From: Rahnella sp. AA
Lineage (GTDB): Bacteria; Pseudomonadota; Gammaproteobacteria; Enterobacterales; Enterobacteriaceae
DNA length: 64,000 bases
Assembly (NCBI RefSeq): GCF_002834385.1
Contig: NZ_PITQ01000002.1
Location: 682,001-746,000 of the forward strand
Direction of reading: 5' to 3'
The position numbers and the translations under genes are program-made. Each line of letters starts with the position of its first letter. Position 1 is the stretch's first letter. Shown here piece after piece: positions 1 to 9,009 of the stretch. The notes beneath the pieces are model-generated. The model was not told where the DNA came from and did not search any database. It saw only the letters and a list, made by a program, of their open reading frames with translations.

Positions 1-186
1 AAGTTCCAGTATCAGGGGCTGATGGATCTGAGCAAAGTCAGCGATAAAATCAGCAATCCGGCGATGCACTTCTACCTGTGCGGCCCGGTGGGTTTCATGC
101 AGTTTGCCGCAAAACAACTGCTGGCACTGGGCATTGCCGAAGCCAACGTTCACTACGAATGCTTCGGCCCGCATAAAGTCATCTGA
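1..186 (+). CDS. hmp: Flavohaemoglobin (nitric oxide dioxygenase), C-terminal end
   Basis: Only the last 61 codons are in the window, open from base 1 and ending in TGA TAG. The peptide holds the NAD-binding end of the ferredoxin-reductase domain: a YLCGPVGFM segment (the family's conserved CGP motif) and a terminus of HYECFGPHK type, as in E. coli Hmp. Hmp oxidises NO to nitrate with NAD(P)H through FAD and haem in the cytoplasm. In E. coli it converges on glnB. Here it converges on an inserted gluconate dehydrogenase operon, and a hairpin separates the two. The identification is firm; promoter and haem domain lie outside the window. Confidence 0.95.
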   Translation, partial: KFQYQGLMDLSKVSDKISNPAMHFYLCGPVGFMQFAAKQLLALGIAEANVHYECFGPHKVI

Positions 187-202
187 TAGCCGTTGAAAAA
201 GA

Positions 203-229
203 AAAGGCTGGCACACAATGCCAGCCTTT
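203..229. terminator. Bidirectional terminator between hmp and the gluconate dehydrogenase operon
   Basis: A perfect 11-bp inverted repeat (AAAGGCTGGCA / TGCCAGCCTTT) with a 5-base loop, flanked by A and T runs. It lies 17 bases after the hmp stop and 22 bases before the stop of the oppositely oriented cytochrome c gene, so it can serve both convergent transcripts. Confidence 0.9.
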
Positions 230-251
230 ACGCTTACTGTCTCAGTATAAA

Positions 252-1652
252 TTAATGACGGCGACGACGCACAAAGAACAGTGCAATCAGCAGGATAACG
301 ACCAGTCCCGCAATCCCCATTCCCCAGTGCGCCAGTTCCAGCAACGGCGAAGGCTTACCGCCCGCACGCAATTCTTTCACCCGTTCAGACGTAACTTTAG
401 CCTGATCGTTACCGAACTGCTGCAACAACTGGTTACTGAGCGTAGCGATCTGCGTATCTGACAGCAAATGGTCAAAAGCGGGCATCGCCACATCTTTACT
501 TTCAGCCCCTCGCTGCACGCCATGCAAAATGGCCATCACCAGATTATCGCTGTTCAGGTGGCCAAGCGCGGTGTTATTGATTAGCGAAGGTAACCCGCCA
601 TCTTTACTGCCACGCCCGTCAGGCTGATGACAACTGGCGCAATAGCCGTCGTACACCTGCCAGCCGGTCATTTTATCGGCATCTGCCGGGCGTGGAACGC
701 CGCGCAGATTATCAACATAATTCGCCGGTGTGCCGAACTGATCCGCCGCTTTCGCCTGCCCTTCCTGGCTGACCGGTGTGGTTTGCTTCAGCCAGACCGC
801 AATTGCCTGCAAATCACTGTCACTGAGATGGCTTAAGCTGTGGTCGATAGCTTCGGCCATCGGCCCTGCTGCCTGCGCTTTGCCCGGTGCATGTCCGGTT
901 TTCAGATAACCGGCGATTTCATCAGTACTCCAGTTGCCAATACCGCTAACCGTATCCGGAGTAATGTTCGGCGCATACCAGGTGCCCAGGCTGCTGCCAC
1001 TCAGCGCTTTATCCCCCTGCTCCGCCATCAGTGCGTTACGTGGCGTGTGGCAGGTGCTGCAATGTTCCAGCGCCTCGCCAAGATACGCGCCCCGGTTTAC
1101 CTGCTCGCTTTTTGCCGGATCGGATTTGAACACGCCTTTATCAAGGAACAGCAAATTCCAGCCTGCCATCGACAAACGGATATTGAACGGGAACGGCAGC
1201 GCCGTTGGCGTTGAAGGCGCATCAACCGGCTGTACACTCTGCATAAAATAGGCGTATAGCGCTTTCATGTCGTCATCACTGATTTTGGCGTAAGAAGTGT
1301 AGGGCATGGCCGGATACAAATTCGCACCGTCGCCGCGCACGCCGTCACGCACTGCATGTTCAAATTGTTCCAGCGTATAATTGCCGATACCGTCCTTTTT
1401 CGATGGCGTGATATTGCTCGAATAAATAGTGCCCAGCGGCGTCGCCAGCCCGAGCCCGCCTGCAAACGGCTTGCCGCCTTCGGTCGAGTGGCAGGCCACG
1501 CAGTCACCGGCCACCGCGACGTATTCACCTTTCCTGATCAACGCATCCTGCTCCGGGGATAATGTCGCGTGCGCCACACCCGCGGTCAGGCTCAGGCCAA
1601 AGGCCAGCAGCACGCCCGTCAGACGTTTTTGAGATAAACGATTCAGAGTCAT
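252..1652 (-). CDS. Gluconate 2-dehydrogenase, triheme cytochrome c subunit
   Basis: About 466 residues. After a basic start and a Sec signal peptide (cleavage near VAHA/TLS) come three c-type haem sites, CVACH, CSTCH and CASCH, in three consecutive cytochrome c domains. A C-terminal hydrophobic anchor follows, ending in a short arginine-rich tail. This is the electron-transfer subunit of the membrane-bound flavoprotein-cytochrome dehydrogenases (gluconate 2-dehydrogenase, EC 1.1.99.3), passing electrons from the periplasmic FAD subunit to ubiquinone. An upstream in-frame start would overlap the FAD gene by 20 bp. I prefer the ATG at 1652, ten bases after that gene's stop, because it gives a standard signal peptide. 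Last gene of the operon. The exact aldonate or sugar oxidised cannot be read from this subunit. Confidence 0.88.
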   Translation of the reverse strand: MTLNRLSQKRLTGVLLAFGLSLTAGVAHATLSPEQDALIRKGEYVAVAGDCVACHSTEGGKPFAGGLGLATPLGTIYSSNITPSKKDGIGNYTLEQFEHAVRDGVRGDGANLYPAMPYTSYAKISDDDMKALYAYFMQSVQPVDAPSTPTALPFPFNIRLSMAGWNLLFLDKGVFKSDPAKSEQVNRGAYLGEALEHCSTCHTPRNALMAEQGDKALSGSSLGTWYAPNITPDTVSGIGNWSTDEIAGYLKTGHAPGKAQAAGPMAEAIDHSLSHLSDSDLQAIAVWLKQTTPVSQEGQAKAADQFGTPANYVDNLRGVPRPADADKMTGWQVYDGYCASCHQPDGRGSKDGGLPSLINNTALGHLNSDNLVMAILHGVQRGAESKDVAMPAFDHLLSDTQIATLSNQLLQQFGNDQAKVTSERVKELRAGGKPSPLLELAHWGMGIAGLVVILLIALFFVRRRRH

Positions 1653-1662
1653 GTCAGTCAGC

Positions 1663-3264
1663 CTATAGCGCAGTTTTGGCAAGATGGTCAGCAGTGCGTA
1701 GCGCCAGTGCGACGGCGGTCAACGTAGAATTGACCGTGGCCGACGTCGGCATAACACCGGTGCTGGTGATGAACAGATTTTCATGGTCGTGCGTACGCCC
1801 GAACGCATCCACCACGGAATCTTTCGGGTCATGCCCCATGCTCATCGTGCCAGTAATATGCTGGTTATTGCCGTAAACGCCTGGCTTACTGAAACGCAAA
1901 TTAGTGCCGCCCATTAACCTGGCAATCTCGGTGTACTCTTTCACGGCTCGCGCCATACCGCGATGCACGTAATCGTCCATGTGGTAAATTGCCGCCGGTT
2001 TCGGGATGCCCAGTTTGTCTTTTTTATCGCTGAGAATGATGCGGTTATCGTAGTTCGGTAACTGTTCCATCACGTTTTTCAGGCTGGTCTGATGCGATGC
2101 GCGGCGACGGATTTCATTGTCCAGACTAATGCCGTAAACACCTTCGGCCAGCAGATCCTGCGTCACGGACTGCACCTGCGAAGAGTTGGCGATATCAATA
2201 CGGAATGAGGCGTAATCTTTGCGGAAATCACCATCACGCAAGCTATTGATAGACGCCGGGCTCATCGGTCCACGGCCTGCCCACAGCGGCTCCTCTGTTT
2301 CAAAAGTCAGTGAGTTACTCGGGTGATCCATCAGGTGGCGCCCTACAGTGCCAGAGCTGTTTGCCAGCCCGTCGGGGTATTTATCACTGGCGGAAATCAG
2401 CAGCAGTTTCGGGCTTTCAATTCCGTTAGCCGCCAGAACAAAGTTTTTCGCCGTAACTTTATGCTCACCCTTATCCGGATCGTAATAATGTGCAGCAACA
2501 ATGCGGCCTTTTTCGTCATGTTCCAGGCGGTAAACCACTGCACTGGTAATCAGTTTTGCGCCCGCGGCTTCGGCAGCCTGTGCCGCGATGCCGCCGTGGT
2601 ATTGCGCATCGATCGGACAAATCGGCATGCAGTTATTATTGCCACAGCAGGCAGGACGTCCGTCATAATTGCGGCTGTTACGCGCGGTAGTATTGACGAT
2701 CACGTCATAACCGCCCGGTGCCAGACGTTCACGAAAACGTTGTTGCAACCAGGATTCCGCCACCGGTTCCATCGGGAACGGCTGCGTGCGCGGTGAACCA
2801 TTGTTGGGTGCACCGGATACCCCCATTTTAACTTCAGCTTCGTAGTAAAACGGTTCCAGCTCCTCGTACGACAACGGCCAGTCACGCCCGACCCCGTAGA
2901 GCGTTTTAATCTTCATATCATTAGGCAACACGCGCCACGCCTGCGCCGCCCAGTGCCAGGTGGTGCCGCCCATAATGCGGATATATTCTGCCGGGAACGG
3001 ATATGGCCCCTGCTGTTGCAGGTAATCATTATCTTCGGGTTTATAAACCGGATGCGGCGACCAGTCTGAATACGGGTACGGTGACATAAAGTCTTTTTTG
3101 CGCGGCGAATTACGGAAGTTCTCAGTGAGCGTACCGCGATCAATACGCGGCCCGGATTCAAGAATAATGACCGATAAGCCCTGTTTTGCCAGACGCTGTG
3201 CGACCAGCGAGCCGCAGATCCCCGAGCCGATAACAACGACATCGGCAGAAAGTTGTTCACTCAT
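1663..3264 (-). CDS. Gluconate 2-dehydrogenase, FAD (GMC oxidoreductase) subunit
   Basis: 533 residues of the glucose-methanol-choline oxidoreductase family. The N-terminus has the dinucleotide-binding GSGICGS motif (about residues 12-18) followed by the acidic end of the second strand (LESG). A GGTTWHW segment near residue 100 matches the GMC FAD-contact region, and the C-terminus has the GMC_oxred_C block with a GTMSMG segment and the terminal STGVMPT..TVNSTLT stretch. It oxidises the polyol or aldonate substrate in the periplasm and hands electrons to the cytochrome subunit. There is no signal peptide of its own, as expected when the Tat-exported small subunit carries it across. Middle gene of the operon. 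Substrate is inferred from subunit composition; 2-ketogluconate-type or sorbitol-type relatives are alternatives. Confidence 0.88.
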   Translation of the reverse strand: MSEQLSADVVVIGSGICGSLVAQRLAKQGLSVIILESGPRIDRGTLTENFRNSPRKKDFMSPYPYSDWSPHPVYKPEDNDYLQQQGPYPFPAEYIRIMGGTTWHWAAQAWRVLPNDMKIKTLYGVGRDWPLSYEELEPFYYEAEVKMGVSGAPNNGSPRTQPFPMEPVAESWLQQRFRERLAPGGYDVIVNTTARNSRNYDGRPACCGNNNCMPICPIDAQYHGGIAAQAAEAAGAKLITSAVVYRLEHDEKGRIVAAHYYDPDKGEHKVTAKNFVLAANGIESPKLLLISASDKYPDGLANSSGTVGRHLMDHPSNSLTFETEEPLWAGRGPMSPASINSLRDGDFRKDYASFRIDIANSSQVQSVTQDLLAEGVYGISLDNEIRRRASHQTSLKNVMEQLPNYDNRIILSDKKDKLGIPKPAAIYHMDDYVHRGMARAVKEYTEIARLMGGTNLRFSKPGVYGNNQHITGTMSMGHDPKDSVVDAFGRTHDHENLFITSTGVMPTSATVNSTLTAVALALRTADHLAKTAL

Positions 3265-3290
3265 TGCTTAACCCTTTTTGAACGTTATTT

Positions 3291-3812
3291 TCAGGCAGGC
3301 TGTTTAGCCCAGGTACCGTAAGCGCCGTAGGCATAGCTCGGCGGATTGAGGTGATCGCGTACCGCGACATTCATCAGGGCATTTTCATAAGCCAGACAGA
3401 CGGCCTGTTTGCCGTCACCGACCACGCCGAGATACCACGCCTGCAAGATGCTGCGTGGCAATTTCGCCAGTGCGGGCTGCTGCGCATCGAGCGCTTTTTG
3501 CAGACTGGCGGCGTCAATATGATTTGCCGAGACAAACGCCTGTAATGCCTGAACCTGAGCAGTAAAATCCGGGTACAGCTGCAACATGGTCTGGTAATAG
3601 CGTTCAGAAAGAGCCGGATCCAGCTGGTCATGGCCGGTCAGATACTGTGAAAGTTGAGTGAAATCCTGTTTGGCCTGAGACAATCCGGCGACGGGTGCTG
3701 CGTAGGCCGGGCTGAGCAGGAGTTTGTTCATCAGGGGAACAGAAAGCGCGGCTAATGCGCCCCCTAAAAATACGCGCCGGGAAATGCGTATGGGTTTTTC
3801 TTGTTGTGACAT
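3291..3812 (-). CDS. Gluconate 2-dehydrogenase subunit 3 (Tat-exported small subunit)
   Basis: 173 residues with a clear twin-arginine signal (SRRVFLGGA, about residues 10-18, then a hydrophobic stretch ending near AYA). The rest fits the gluconate 2-dehydrogenase subunit 3 family. In these three-component enzymes the small subunit is thought to escort the folded FAD subunit through the Tat system; that role is family knowledge. First gene of the operon, 26 bases upstream of the FAD gene. The promoter should lie in the 419-bp gap towards glnB. Confidence 0.87.
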   Translation of the reverse strand: MSQQEKPIRISRRVFLGGALAALSVPLMNKLLLSPAYAAPVAGLSQAKQDFTQLSQYLTGHDQLDPALSERYYQTMLQLYPDFTAQVQALQAFVSANHIDAASLQKALDAQQPALAKLPRSILQAWYLGVVGDGKQAVCLAYENALMNVAVRDHLNPPSYAYGAYGTWAKQPA

Positions 3813-4195
3813 TGCAAAGCCTTCTGAATGGGTGTGAAAACCACGATCAACGGAAGATCAATCCACACCAGTCCGGCTGTCAGGTACTTTCACCCTGAAT
3901 TGTTTTAGTCGGTGACTACAACGTATCTGACAAGTTATTTGAACTGGTATAACAACAAATGTGATTTTACTCTCATTTTTTCAATGAAGTCACAATAAAA
4001 ACCCCACAAACTTTACAAAAACACAACAAATAGCATTTTTTGTGGTTATCCGGAAATAGAAAACCGACAGTTCAAATCGAAAGTATTAAGAGTAAAAGCG
4101 CGAAAAAAACAGAGGATTAATGAGGGATTTGTATAAAAACGGGTTGGTATAACAAGATGAGAAGGGAAAGGAAGGAGAACTACGGAGGGGTTCAA
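3813..4195 (-). promoter_or_regulatory. Upstream region of the gluconate dehydrogenase operon with a repeated operator-like motif
   Basis: AT-rich gap without a credible gene. It holds two copies of the 11-mer TGGTATAACAA, at 3945-3955 and 4145-4155, exactly 200 bases apart and in the same orientation. Each resembles a half-degenerate TTGGTATACCAA-type site bound by GntR-family regulators of hexuronate metabolism such as UxuR and ExuR. The promoter of the operon must lie here, but I cannot place its -10 box with confidence. Confidence 0.4.
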
Positions 4196-4220
4196 AGCCG
4201 GTGAGCTCAGGCTACCGGCT
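4196..4220 (-). terminator. Hairpin downstream of glnB
   Basis: Seven-base stem AGCCGGT / ACCGGCT with an 11-base loop, 12 bases after the glnB stop. It is followed on the minus strand by only three T residues, so it is a plausible but weak intrinsic terminator. Confidence 0.5.
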
Positions 4221-4231
4221 ATGAGAAAATA

Positions 4232-4579
<348 letters not shown>

Positions 4580-4724
4580 TTATAATCATTCGTTTGCTCT
4601 CCGCCTTCCTGAGCGGCAGCATGGTTCACAGTCTGGTTTCGGATGCCTGAGGCATGCGAAGGCGCTAAAGGTATCATAGTTCAGCGGCAGGAATGTACCC
4701 GAAGCCTCTGAAAGTAAATTCCCG

Positions 4725-6062
4725 TTACTCTTTAAAATCGGTCGCTTCTAACGCGTGGCGTGACAGCAACTTGTAAAATTCGGTGCGGTTGCGCCCGGCA
4801 ATCCTGGCAGCCTGAGTGACATTGCCTTTGGTGATTTGCAACAATTTACGCAAATAATTCAGTTCGAACTGATTACGCGCATCCGCAAACGTCGGCAACG
4901 CGGTGTTTTCCCCTTCAAGCGCCTGTTGTACCAGCGCTTCGCTGATCACCGGCGCGGAAGTCAACGCCACGCACTGCTCAATCACGTTCACCAGTTGGCG
5001 TACATTTCCCGGCCAACCTGCGGCCATCAGCCGTTTCAGCGCATCCGTGGAAAAACTGCGGACAAAAGGTTTATGCCGCTGTGCCGCAACGCGTAGCAAA
5101 TGGTTGGCCAGCAGCGGGATGTCTTCCGCCCTTTCGCTCAGGGTCGGCAATTTCAGGCTCACCACATTAAGCCGGTAGAACAGATCTTCGCGAAATTCGC
5201 CTTTCTCCATTGCTTTGGGCAAATCACGGTGCGTAGCGGAAATAATCCGCACATCAACATCCACGTCCTGATTGCTGCCGAGCGGGCGCACTTTGCGCTC
5301 CTGCAATACACGCAGCAGTTTTACCTGTAACGACAGCGGCATGTCGCCAATTTCATCGAGAAATAACGTGCCGCCCGTTGCCGCCTGGAACAGCCCTTCC
5401 CGGCTGCTCACCGCGCCCGTAAATGCGCCTTTAGCGTGGCCGAATAATTCAGACTCCAGCAACTGTTCCGGCAAAGCGCCGCAGTTAATGGCGATAAAAG
5501 CTTTCTTGCCGCGCGGGCTGGCACCGTGAATCGCCTGCGCCAGCACTTCTTTCCCCGTCCCGCTCTGGCCGTTAATCAGTACACTGACGTCGGACTGTGC
5601 CACCATGTTGGCCTGTTCCAGCAACCGCAACATCAGCGGGCTGCGGGTAACGATCGACTCACGCCAGCTTTCATCAGCAGAAGGGCTGGACTGCGCCAGC
5701 GCTTCATCGATAGCTTTATACAGCGCATCACGGTCAACCGGTTTAGTCAGAAAACTAAATACTCCCTGCTGCGTGGCAGCAACGGCGTCTGGGATAGAAC
5801 CGTGAGCCGTCAGAATGATCACCGGCATGCCGGGCTGAAATTTCTGGATCTCAGCAAACAGCGCCATACCATCCATTTCATCCATGCGTAAATCACTCAA
5901 TACCAGATCGATACGTTCACGATGTAGCACGCGCAGTGCCTCAGCGCCGCTTTCCGCCGTCGTAACACGAAACCCCTCACTGGTAAGCCGCATGCCCAAC
6001 AGCTTTAGCAGGCTGGGATCGTCATCAACCAGCAGCAAGCTGGCAGCTTTGCGTAACGTCAT
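4725..6062 (-). CDS. glrR: Sigma-54-dependent response regulator GlrR (QseF)
   Basis: 445 residues in three parts. The N-terminal receiver domain has acidic residues DDD at 13-15 and the phosphoacceptor Asp at 57 ([11 protein letters not shown]). The AAA+ domain has a GQSGTGKE Walker A motif, the GAFTGA loop that contacts sigma-54, and the FLDEIGDMP Walker B region. A Fis-type helix-turn-helix sits at the C-terminus ([14 protein letters not shown]). In E. coli, GlrR phosphorylated by GlrK activates the sigma-54 promoter of glmY; the same target is present upstream here. The gene overlaps glrG by 4 bp, showing translational coupling. Confidence 0.96.
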   Translation of the reverse strand: MTLRKAASLLLVDDDPSLLKLLGMRLTSEGFRVTTAESGAEALRVLHRERIDLVLSDLRMDEMDGMALFAEIQKFQPGMPVIILTAHGSIPDAVAATQQGVFSFLTKPVDRDALYKAIDEALAQSSPSADESWRESIVTRSPLMLRLLEQANMVAQSDVSVLINGQSGTGKEVLAQAIHGASPRGKKAFIAINCGALPEQLLESELFGHAKGAFTGAVSSREGLFQAATGGTLFLDEIGDMPLSLQVKLLRVLQERKVRPLGSNQDVDVDVRIISATHRDLPKAMEKGEFREDLFYRLNVVSLKLPTLSERAEDIPLLANHLLRVAAQRHKPFVRSFSTDALKRLMAAGWPGNVRQLVNVIEQCVALTSAPVISEALVQQALEGENTALPTFADARNQFELNYLRKLLQITKGNVTQAARIAGRNRTEFYKLLSRHALEATDFKE

Positions 6063-6832
6063 TTTGCGTTTTGATCCTTAGCAGGCGTATAGGTCTCAGA
6101 AGGTTTCACCGCATTCACAGACGTCGGTTTCGCGGCGGTGCTGGCGTCGTTATCCGGCAAATCGCCCTGAATCTGCTTGCGTGAGGAAAGCTGACGCTCA
6201 ATGTCAGTCAGGTTTTCCAGCTTGCGGCGCGTATCGGCAAGATTGTTTTCCAGCACCACCTGCCCGGCGGCCATTGTCTGAATTTTCTCTTCATTCACTG
6301 CCTGCTGACGGGCATTGCGGGCTTTTTCATCGCCCAGCACCACCTGCAGATTCTGGCGTTCACGCCACAACTGCACCAGCGGCCGGATCTGCCCCGGCAT
6401 CTGGCCACGATATTCACTCACTTTGGCCAGCAACGTACGGCGCTGCTGCTGATCGGGATCAGCTCCCGACAGCAAAATGCTTTGTTTAAACACCTGATCC
6501 CAGCGGGTCGCGGGGATCTGTTGTGCCTGGAATCGCGCCTGGGCATCGCTCATGCGATCGGCGCAGTCCATCGCCCGTAGCCAGTAAAGAGAGTTACTCA
6601 TGGCTTCGCTGTCATCAAGTGTCCAGAGGGTTTCACAAGGCGCAATGCGAAAGTCGATGACTTTGCTGTCCGGCACAATCTGATCAGACACCTGCTGGTA
6701 GTAACGGTTGTCGGCGGAATGTGACACACAGCCCGCCAGCACCAGCGGTACGCTCACCAGGAGGGCCCGTTTGCGCAGTACAGCCCGCACCAGGCGGGCG
6801 GTAATTTGGGTCATTAGGGTGAATGCGCTCAT
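6059..6832 (-). CDS. qseG: Outer-membrane lipoprotein QseG/GlrG
   Basis: About 257 residues from the ATG at 6832; in-frame alternatives are a GTG at 6841 and an ATG at 6814. An arginine-rich n-region and hydrophobic core lead to the lipobox LAGC, so it is a lipoprotein. The central YWLRAMDCADR segment and the C-terminal coiled-coil ending in LENLTDIERQLSSRK match E. coli QseG, whose product activates the adjacent kinase in the periplasm. It lies between glrK and glrR with a 4-bp overlap to the latter, the conserved order. The C-terminal 40 residues are low-complexity (Thr, Ala, Lys, Pro) and variable. Confidence 0.9.
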   Translation of the reverse strand: MSAFTLMTQITARLVRAVLRKRALLVSVPLVLAGCVSHSADNRYYQQVSDQIVPDSKVIDFRIAPCETLWTLDDSEAMSNSLYWLRAMDCADRMSDAQARFQAQQIPATRWDQVFKQSILLSGADPDQQQRRTLLAKVSEYRGQMPGQIRPLVQLWRERQNLQVVLGDEKARNARQQAVNEEKIQTMAAGQVVLENNLADTRRKLENLTDIERQLSSRKQIQGDLPDNDASTAAKPTSVNAVKPSETYTPAKDQNAK

Positions 6833-6863
6833 TGGTCGCACCCGCCTGCAAATAGCATCATTA

Positions 6864-8300
6864 TTATTTCTTCTCAGCCGTCAGGGGTAATTCAATGCGA
6901 AAACATACGTCCGCATCCTCAACGGCAACCAGTTGCAGCTCTCCATGCATACGGCGAATGCAGTCCTGAGCAATGCTCAATCCCAGACCGCTGCCTTTTA
7001 CAGCCCCTTTTCTTTGCTGGCTACCCTGGTAAAAAGGTTCAAAAATCATCGCATGCTCAGCTTGCGGGATCGGGGTTCCGGTGTTCGCCACCTCAATAAT
7101 CACCCGCCCTGCTTCTTCCCGGCTGCGGACCCAAATAGTACCGGATTCGGCCCCGTAGTGCACCGCATTGGAATAGAGATTATCCAGTACCCGCTTGAGC
7201 AAAGTGGGCTCTGCCAGACACTGCGGCGCCTCGACTGACACTTCAGTGCGGATCTTTTTGGCGCGGGCCGGCAAGCTGTTAGCTGCGACAACATCATCGA
7301 CCAGTGCGTTAAGGCTGACGGCCACGCTGAGCGTGGGCGCATCCGCCAGTTTGCGGTTGTAATCGAGCAACTGTTCAATCAGGGTTTGTAAATGGCGGCT
7401 GCTGTTATTGAGGATCGCCACCACGTCTTTTTGATCCGGCGTCAGCGGGCCGGCAACTTCATCCGCCAGCAATTCGGTGCCTTCGCGCATACTGGCGAGC
7501 GGAGTTTTCAGCTCATGTGAAATATGGCGCAAAAATTCATGACGCTGCGACTCCAGCCAGGCCAGACGTTCACTCAGCCAGACGATGCGCTGAACCAGAG
7601 AACGGATTTCACGCGGGCCTTTAAAACGCATCACATCCCCCAGATTGCGTCCTTCACCCAGCCGGTTGATCATACGCTCTACGCCCTTAACCGGGCCGAT
7701 AATCATGCGGGTGAACAAGACGACCAGCGCGCCGCTGAGCAGAAAAAGCACCAGCGCCTGCCAGCCGAAAAACTGGCCGCGTTCGGCAATAGCATGCTGC
7801 AGCTGCTGGCCGCGTGAAAACACGACTTCGCGGGTGGCTTGCACCATTTCAGCATTCGTACGGGAGAAATTCTCAAGGCGCGCAGATGAGTCAGCATCGG
7901 GGGCGTTATTACGGCAGGTGGGTTCCGTGAGTTGTGTCAGCAGCGTGCGCAGCGTCTGGTAATAGCGTAAATCGGGCAATACTGCGGCGTGAGCATCCAG
8001 CAACTGCGCGTATTGTTTATGCTGATTCTGATAGAGGCGAAAGAGCGTCGGATCATCAAGTACGCAATACTGGCGGTAGCTGCGTTCCATCTCCAGTGCA
8101 ATGCTGGACATCGATTCGCTGCGGCGTGCGTCAATGAGCGTGGTGCGGTTGATCCGCGCCGCCTGGCGGCTTAGTTGATCCAGACTGTCATAAGCCTGAT
8201 AGGCCAGCACCAGCAATGGCAACAGAACCAGCAGGAAAGCCATCAGCACCAGCTGACGTAAAGAACCGGGGAATAAACGTCCTCTTTTCAACGCATTCAT
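6864..8300 (-). CDS. glrK: Sensor histidine kinase GlrK (QseE)
   Basis: About 478 residues. Transmembrane segments lie near residues 15-35 and 178-200, enclosing a periplasmic helical sensor domain of roughly 140 residues; a HAMP linker follows. The HisKA box ISHELKTPL carries the phosphorylated His (residue 262 from this start), and the HATPase has N, G1 (VANTGTPIP) and G2 (GSGLGLSIA) boxes. It phosphorylates GlrR in response to envelope stress. I chose the ATG at 8300 because the following KRGRLFPGSLRQL aligns with the start of E. coli GlrK; an upstream ATG at 8336 would add 12 residues. The kinase follows glmY on the same strand. Confidence 0.94.
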   Translation of the reverse strand: MNALKRGRLFPGSLRQLVLMAFLLVLLPLLVLAYQAYDSLDQLSRQAARINRTTLIDARRSESMSSIALEMERSYRQYCVLDDPTLFRLYQNQHKQYAQLLDAHAAVLPDLRYYQTLRTLLTQLTEPTCRNNAPDADSSARLENFSRTNAEMVQATREVVFSRGQQLQHAIAERGQFFGWQALVLFLLSGALVVLFTRMIIGPVKGVERMINRLGEGRNLGDVMRFKGPREIRSLVQRIVWLSERLAWLESQRHEFLRHISHELKTPLASMREGTELLADEVAGPLTPDQKDVVAILNNSSRHLQTLIEQLLDYNRKLADAPTLSVAVSLNALVDDVVAANSLPARAKKIRTEVSVEAPQCLAEPTLLKRVLDNLYSNAVHYGAESGTIWVRSREEAGRVIIEVANTGTPIPQAEHAMIFEPFYQGSQQRKGAVKGSGLGLSIAQDCIRRMHGELQLVAVEDADVCFRIELPLTAEKK

Positions 8301-8404
8301 CTCATTGACCACAGATAAAGTCATGCTAGCTGACAACGGTTTGAACAGCCAGTGCCACAGAGGAAGTGATAGCGATAAGGGGCAGGAGGGGGGTTCGCAG
8401 AATT

Positions 8405-8608
8405 AACTTCCTGAATACCCAAAAGGATATTCAGGAGGTTGGAAGAGGTGGTGCCTCACTCAACGTGTCGTTCGATGCTTGATAACGTGCTTGCGCAACG
8501 ATTATCGGTCAGGTGAACGATAGGCACCGTTTCTTTGGCGTCATTCGGACATTATGAGCATATCAACGCTTTCGCGTGAGCCAATCATAATCAGGTGAAT
8601 GAGCAACT
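8405..8608 (-). ncRNA. glmY: Small RNA GlmY
   Basis: It lies directly upstream of glrK and on the same strand, exactly where glmY lies in E. coli. The predicted 5' end at 8608 (AGTTGCTCATTCACC) closely matches the E. coli GlmY start. Next comes a stem pairing GATTATGA with TCATAATGTC and a GAATGACGCC segment, as seen in GlmY and GlmZ. The 3' part has a long stem (GGTGCC / GGCACC arms, about 8450-8530) and a 12-bp hairpin at 8409-8436 that probably ends the transcript. GlmY sequesters RapZ, protecting GlmZ and so raising glmS translation when glucosamine-6-phosphate is low. The 3' end is approximate because the hairpin lacks a strong T run. Confidence 0.82.
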
Positions 8609-8618
8609 GCCATAATCT

Positions 8619-8635
8619 AGCAGAATACATGCCAA
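8619..8635 (-). promoter_or_regulatory. Sigma-54 promoter of glmY
   Basis: TTGGCATG-N4-CTGCT on the minus strand matches the -24/-12 consensus (YTGGCACG-N4-TTGCW) at all but two positions. Its -12 element ends 11-12 bases before the predicted GlmY 5' end at 8608. A possible overlapping sigma-70 -10 box (GATTAT) lies just downstream, as in E. coli. GlrR is the expected activator; I did not identify its upstream binding sites. Confidence 0.8.
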
Positions 8636-8810
8636 CATTAAAATATAAATTTTATATGCATGTATTAAAAGAGTATTTTTATTGAAAATTATTTTCAGAC
8701 ATATGCACAACGCATTTTTACCGATGAAAAAACACTCACACTGTCGCCACAACCCAACACTTTTAACTTAACTTAATTTAATCATTTAAAATCAAAGCGT
8801 TAAATGTCTC

Positions 8811-8848
8811 AAAATGGAGACAGTAAAACTTCCGGCTGTCTCCATTTT
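8811..8848 (-). terminator. Terminator after the PBP2 paralogue and GGDEF remnant
   Basis: Perfect 13-bp inverted repeat AAAATGGAGACAG / CTGTCTCCATTTT with a 12-base loop and a terminal T4. It lies just past the GGDEF remnant and before glmY, and probably insulates glmY from read-through. Confidence 0.8.
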
Positions 8849-8873
8849 ATGACATACCAGCCCGGATACCGCG

Positions 8874-8966
8874 TCAGTGGTTAAGCACTGCTTTCTTTCG
8901 CTGTTGCTTGTGGGCATACATTGCCCGGTCGGCTTCTGTCAGCAATACATGAACTGACGCGTGTGC
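8874..8966 (-). pseudogene. Remnant of a GGDEF (diguanylate cyclase) gene, 3' end only
   Basis: A 30-codon open stretch ends in TGA and encodes LLTEADRAMYAHKQQ followed by a basic tail. This is the characteristic last helix of GGDEF domains (A-D-x-A-M-Y-x-A-K). Upstream, the frame is closed by a stop at 8967-8969, there is no start codon or GGEEF motif, and the PBP2 paralogue ends 43 bases away. It looks like the scar of a diguanylate cyclase gene once downstream of the PBP2 gene and lost by deletion. No product is expected. Confidence 0.7.
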
Positions 8967-9009
8967 TCATGGTTGGTATTCATCAGCAGCGGGTGAACAA
9001 GCACCCGTC

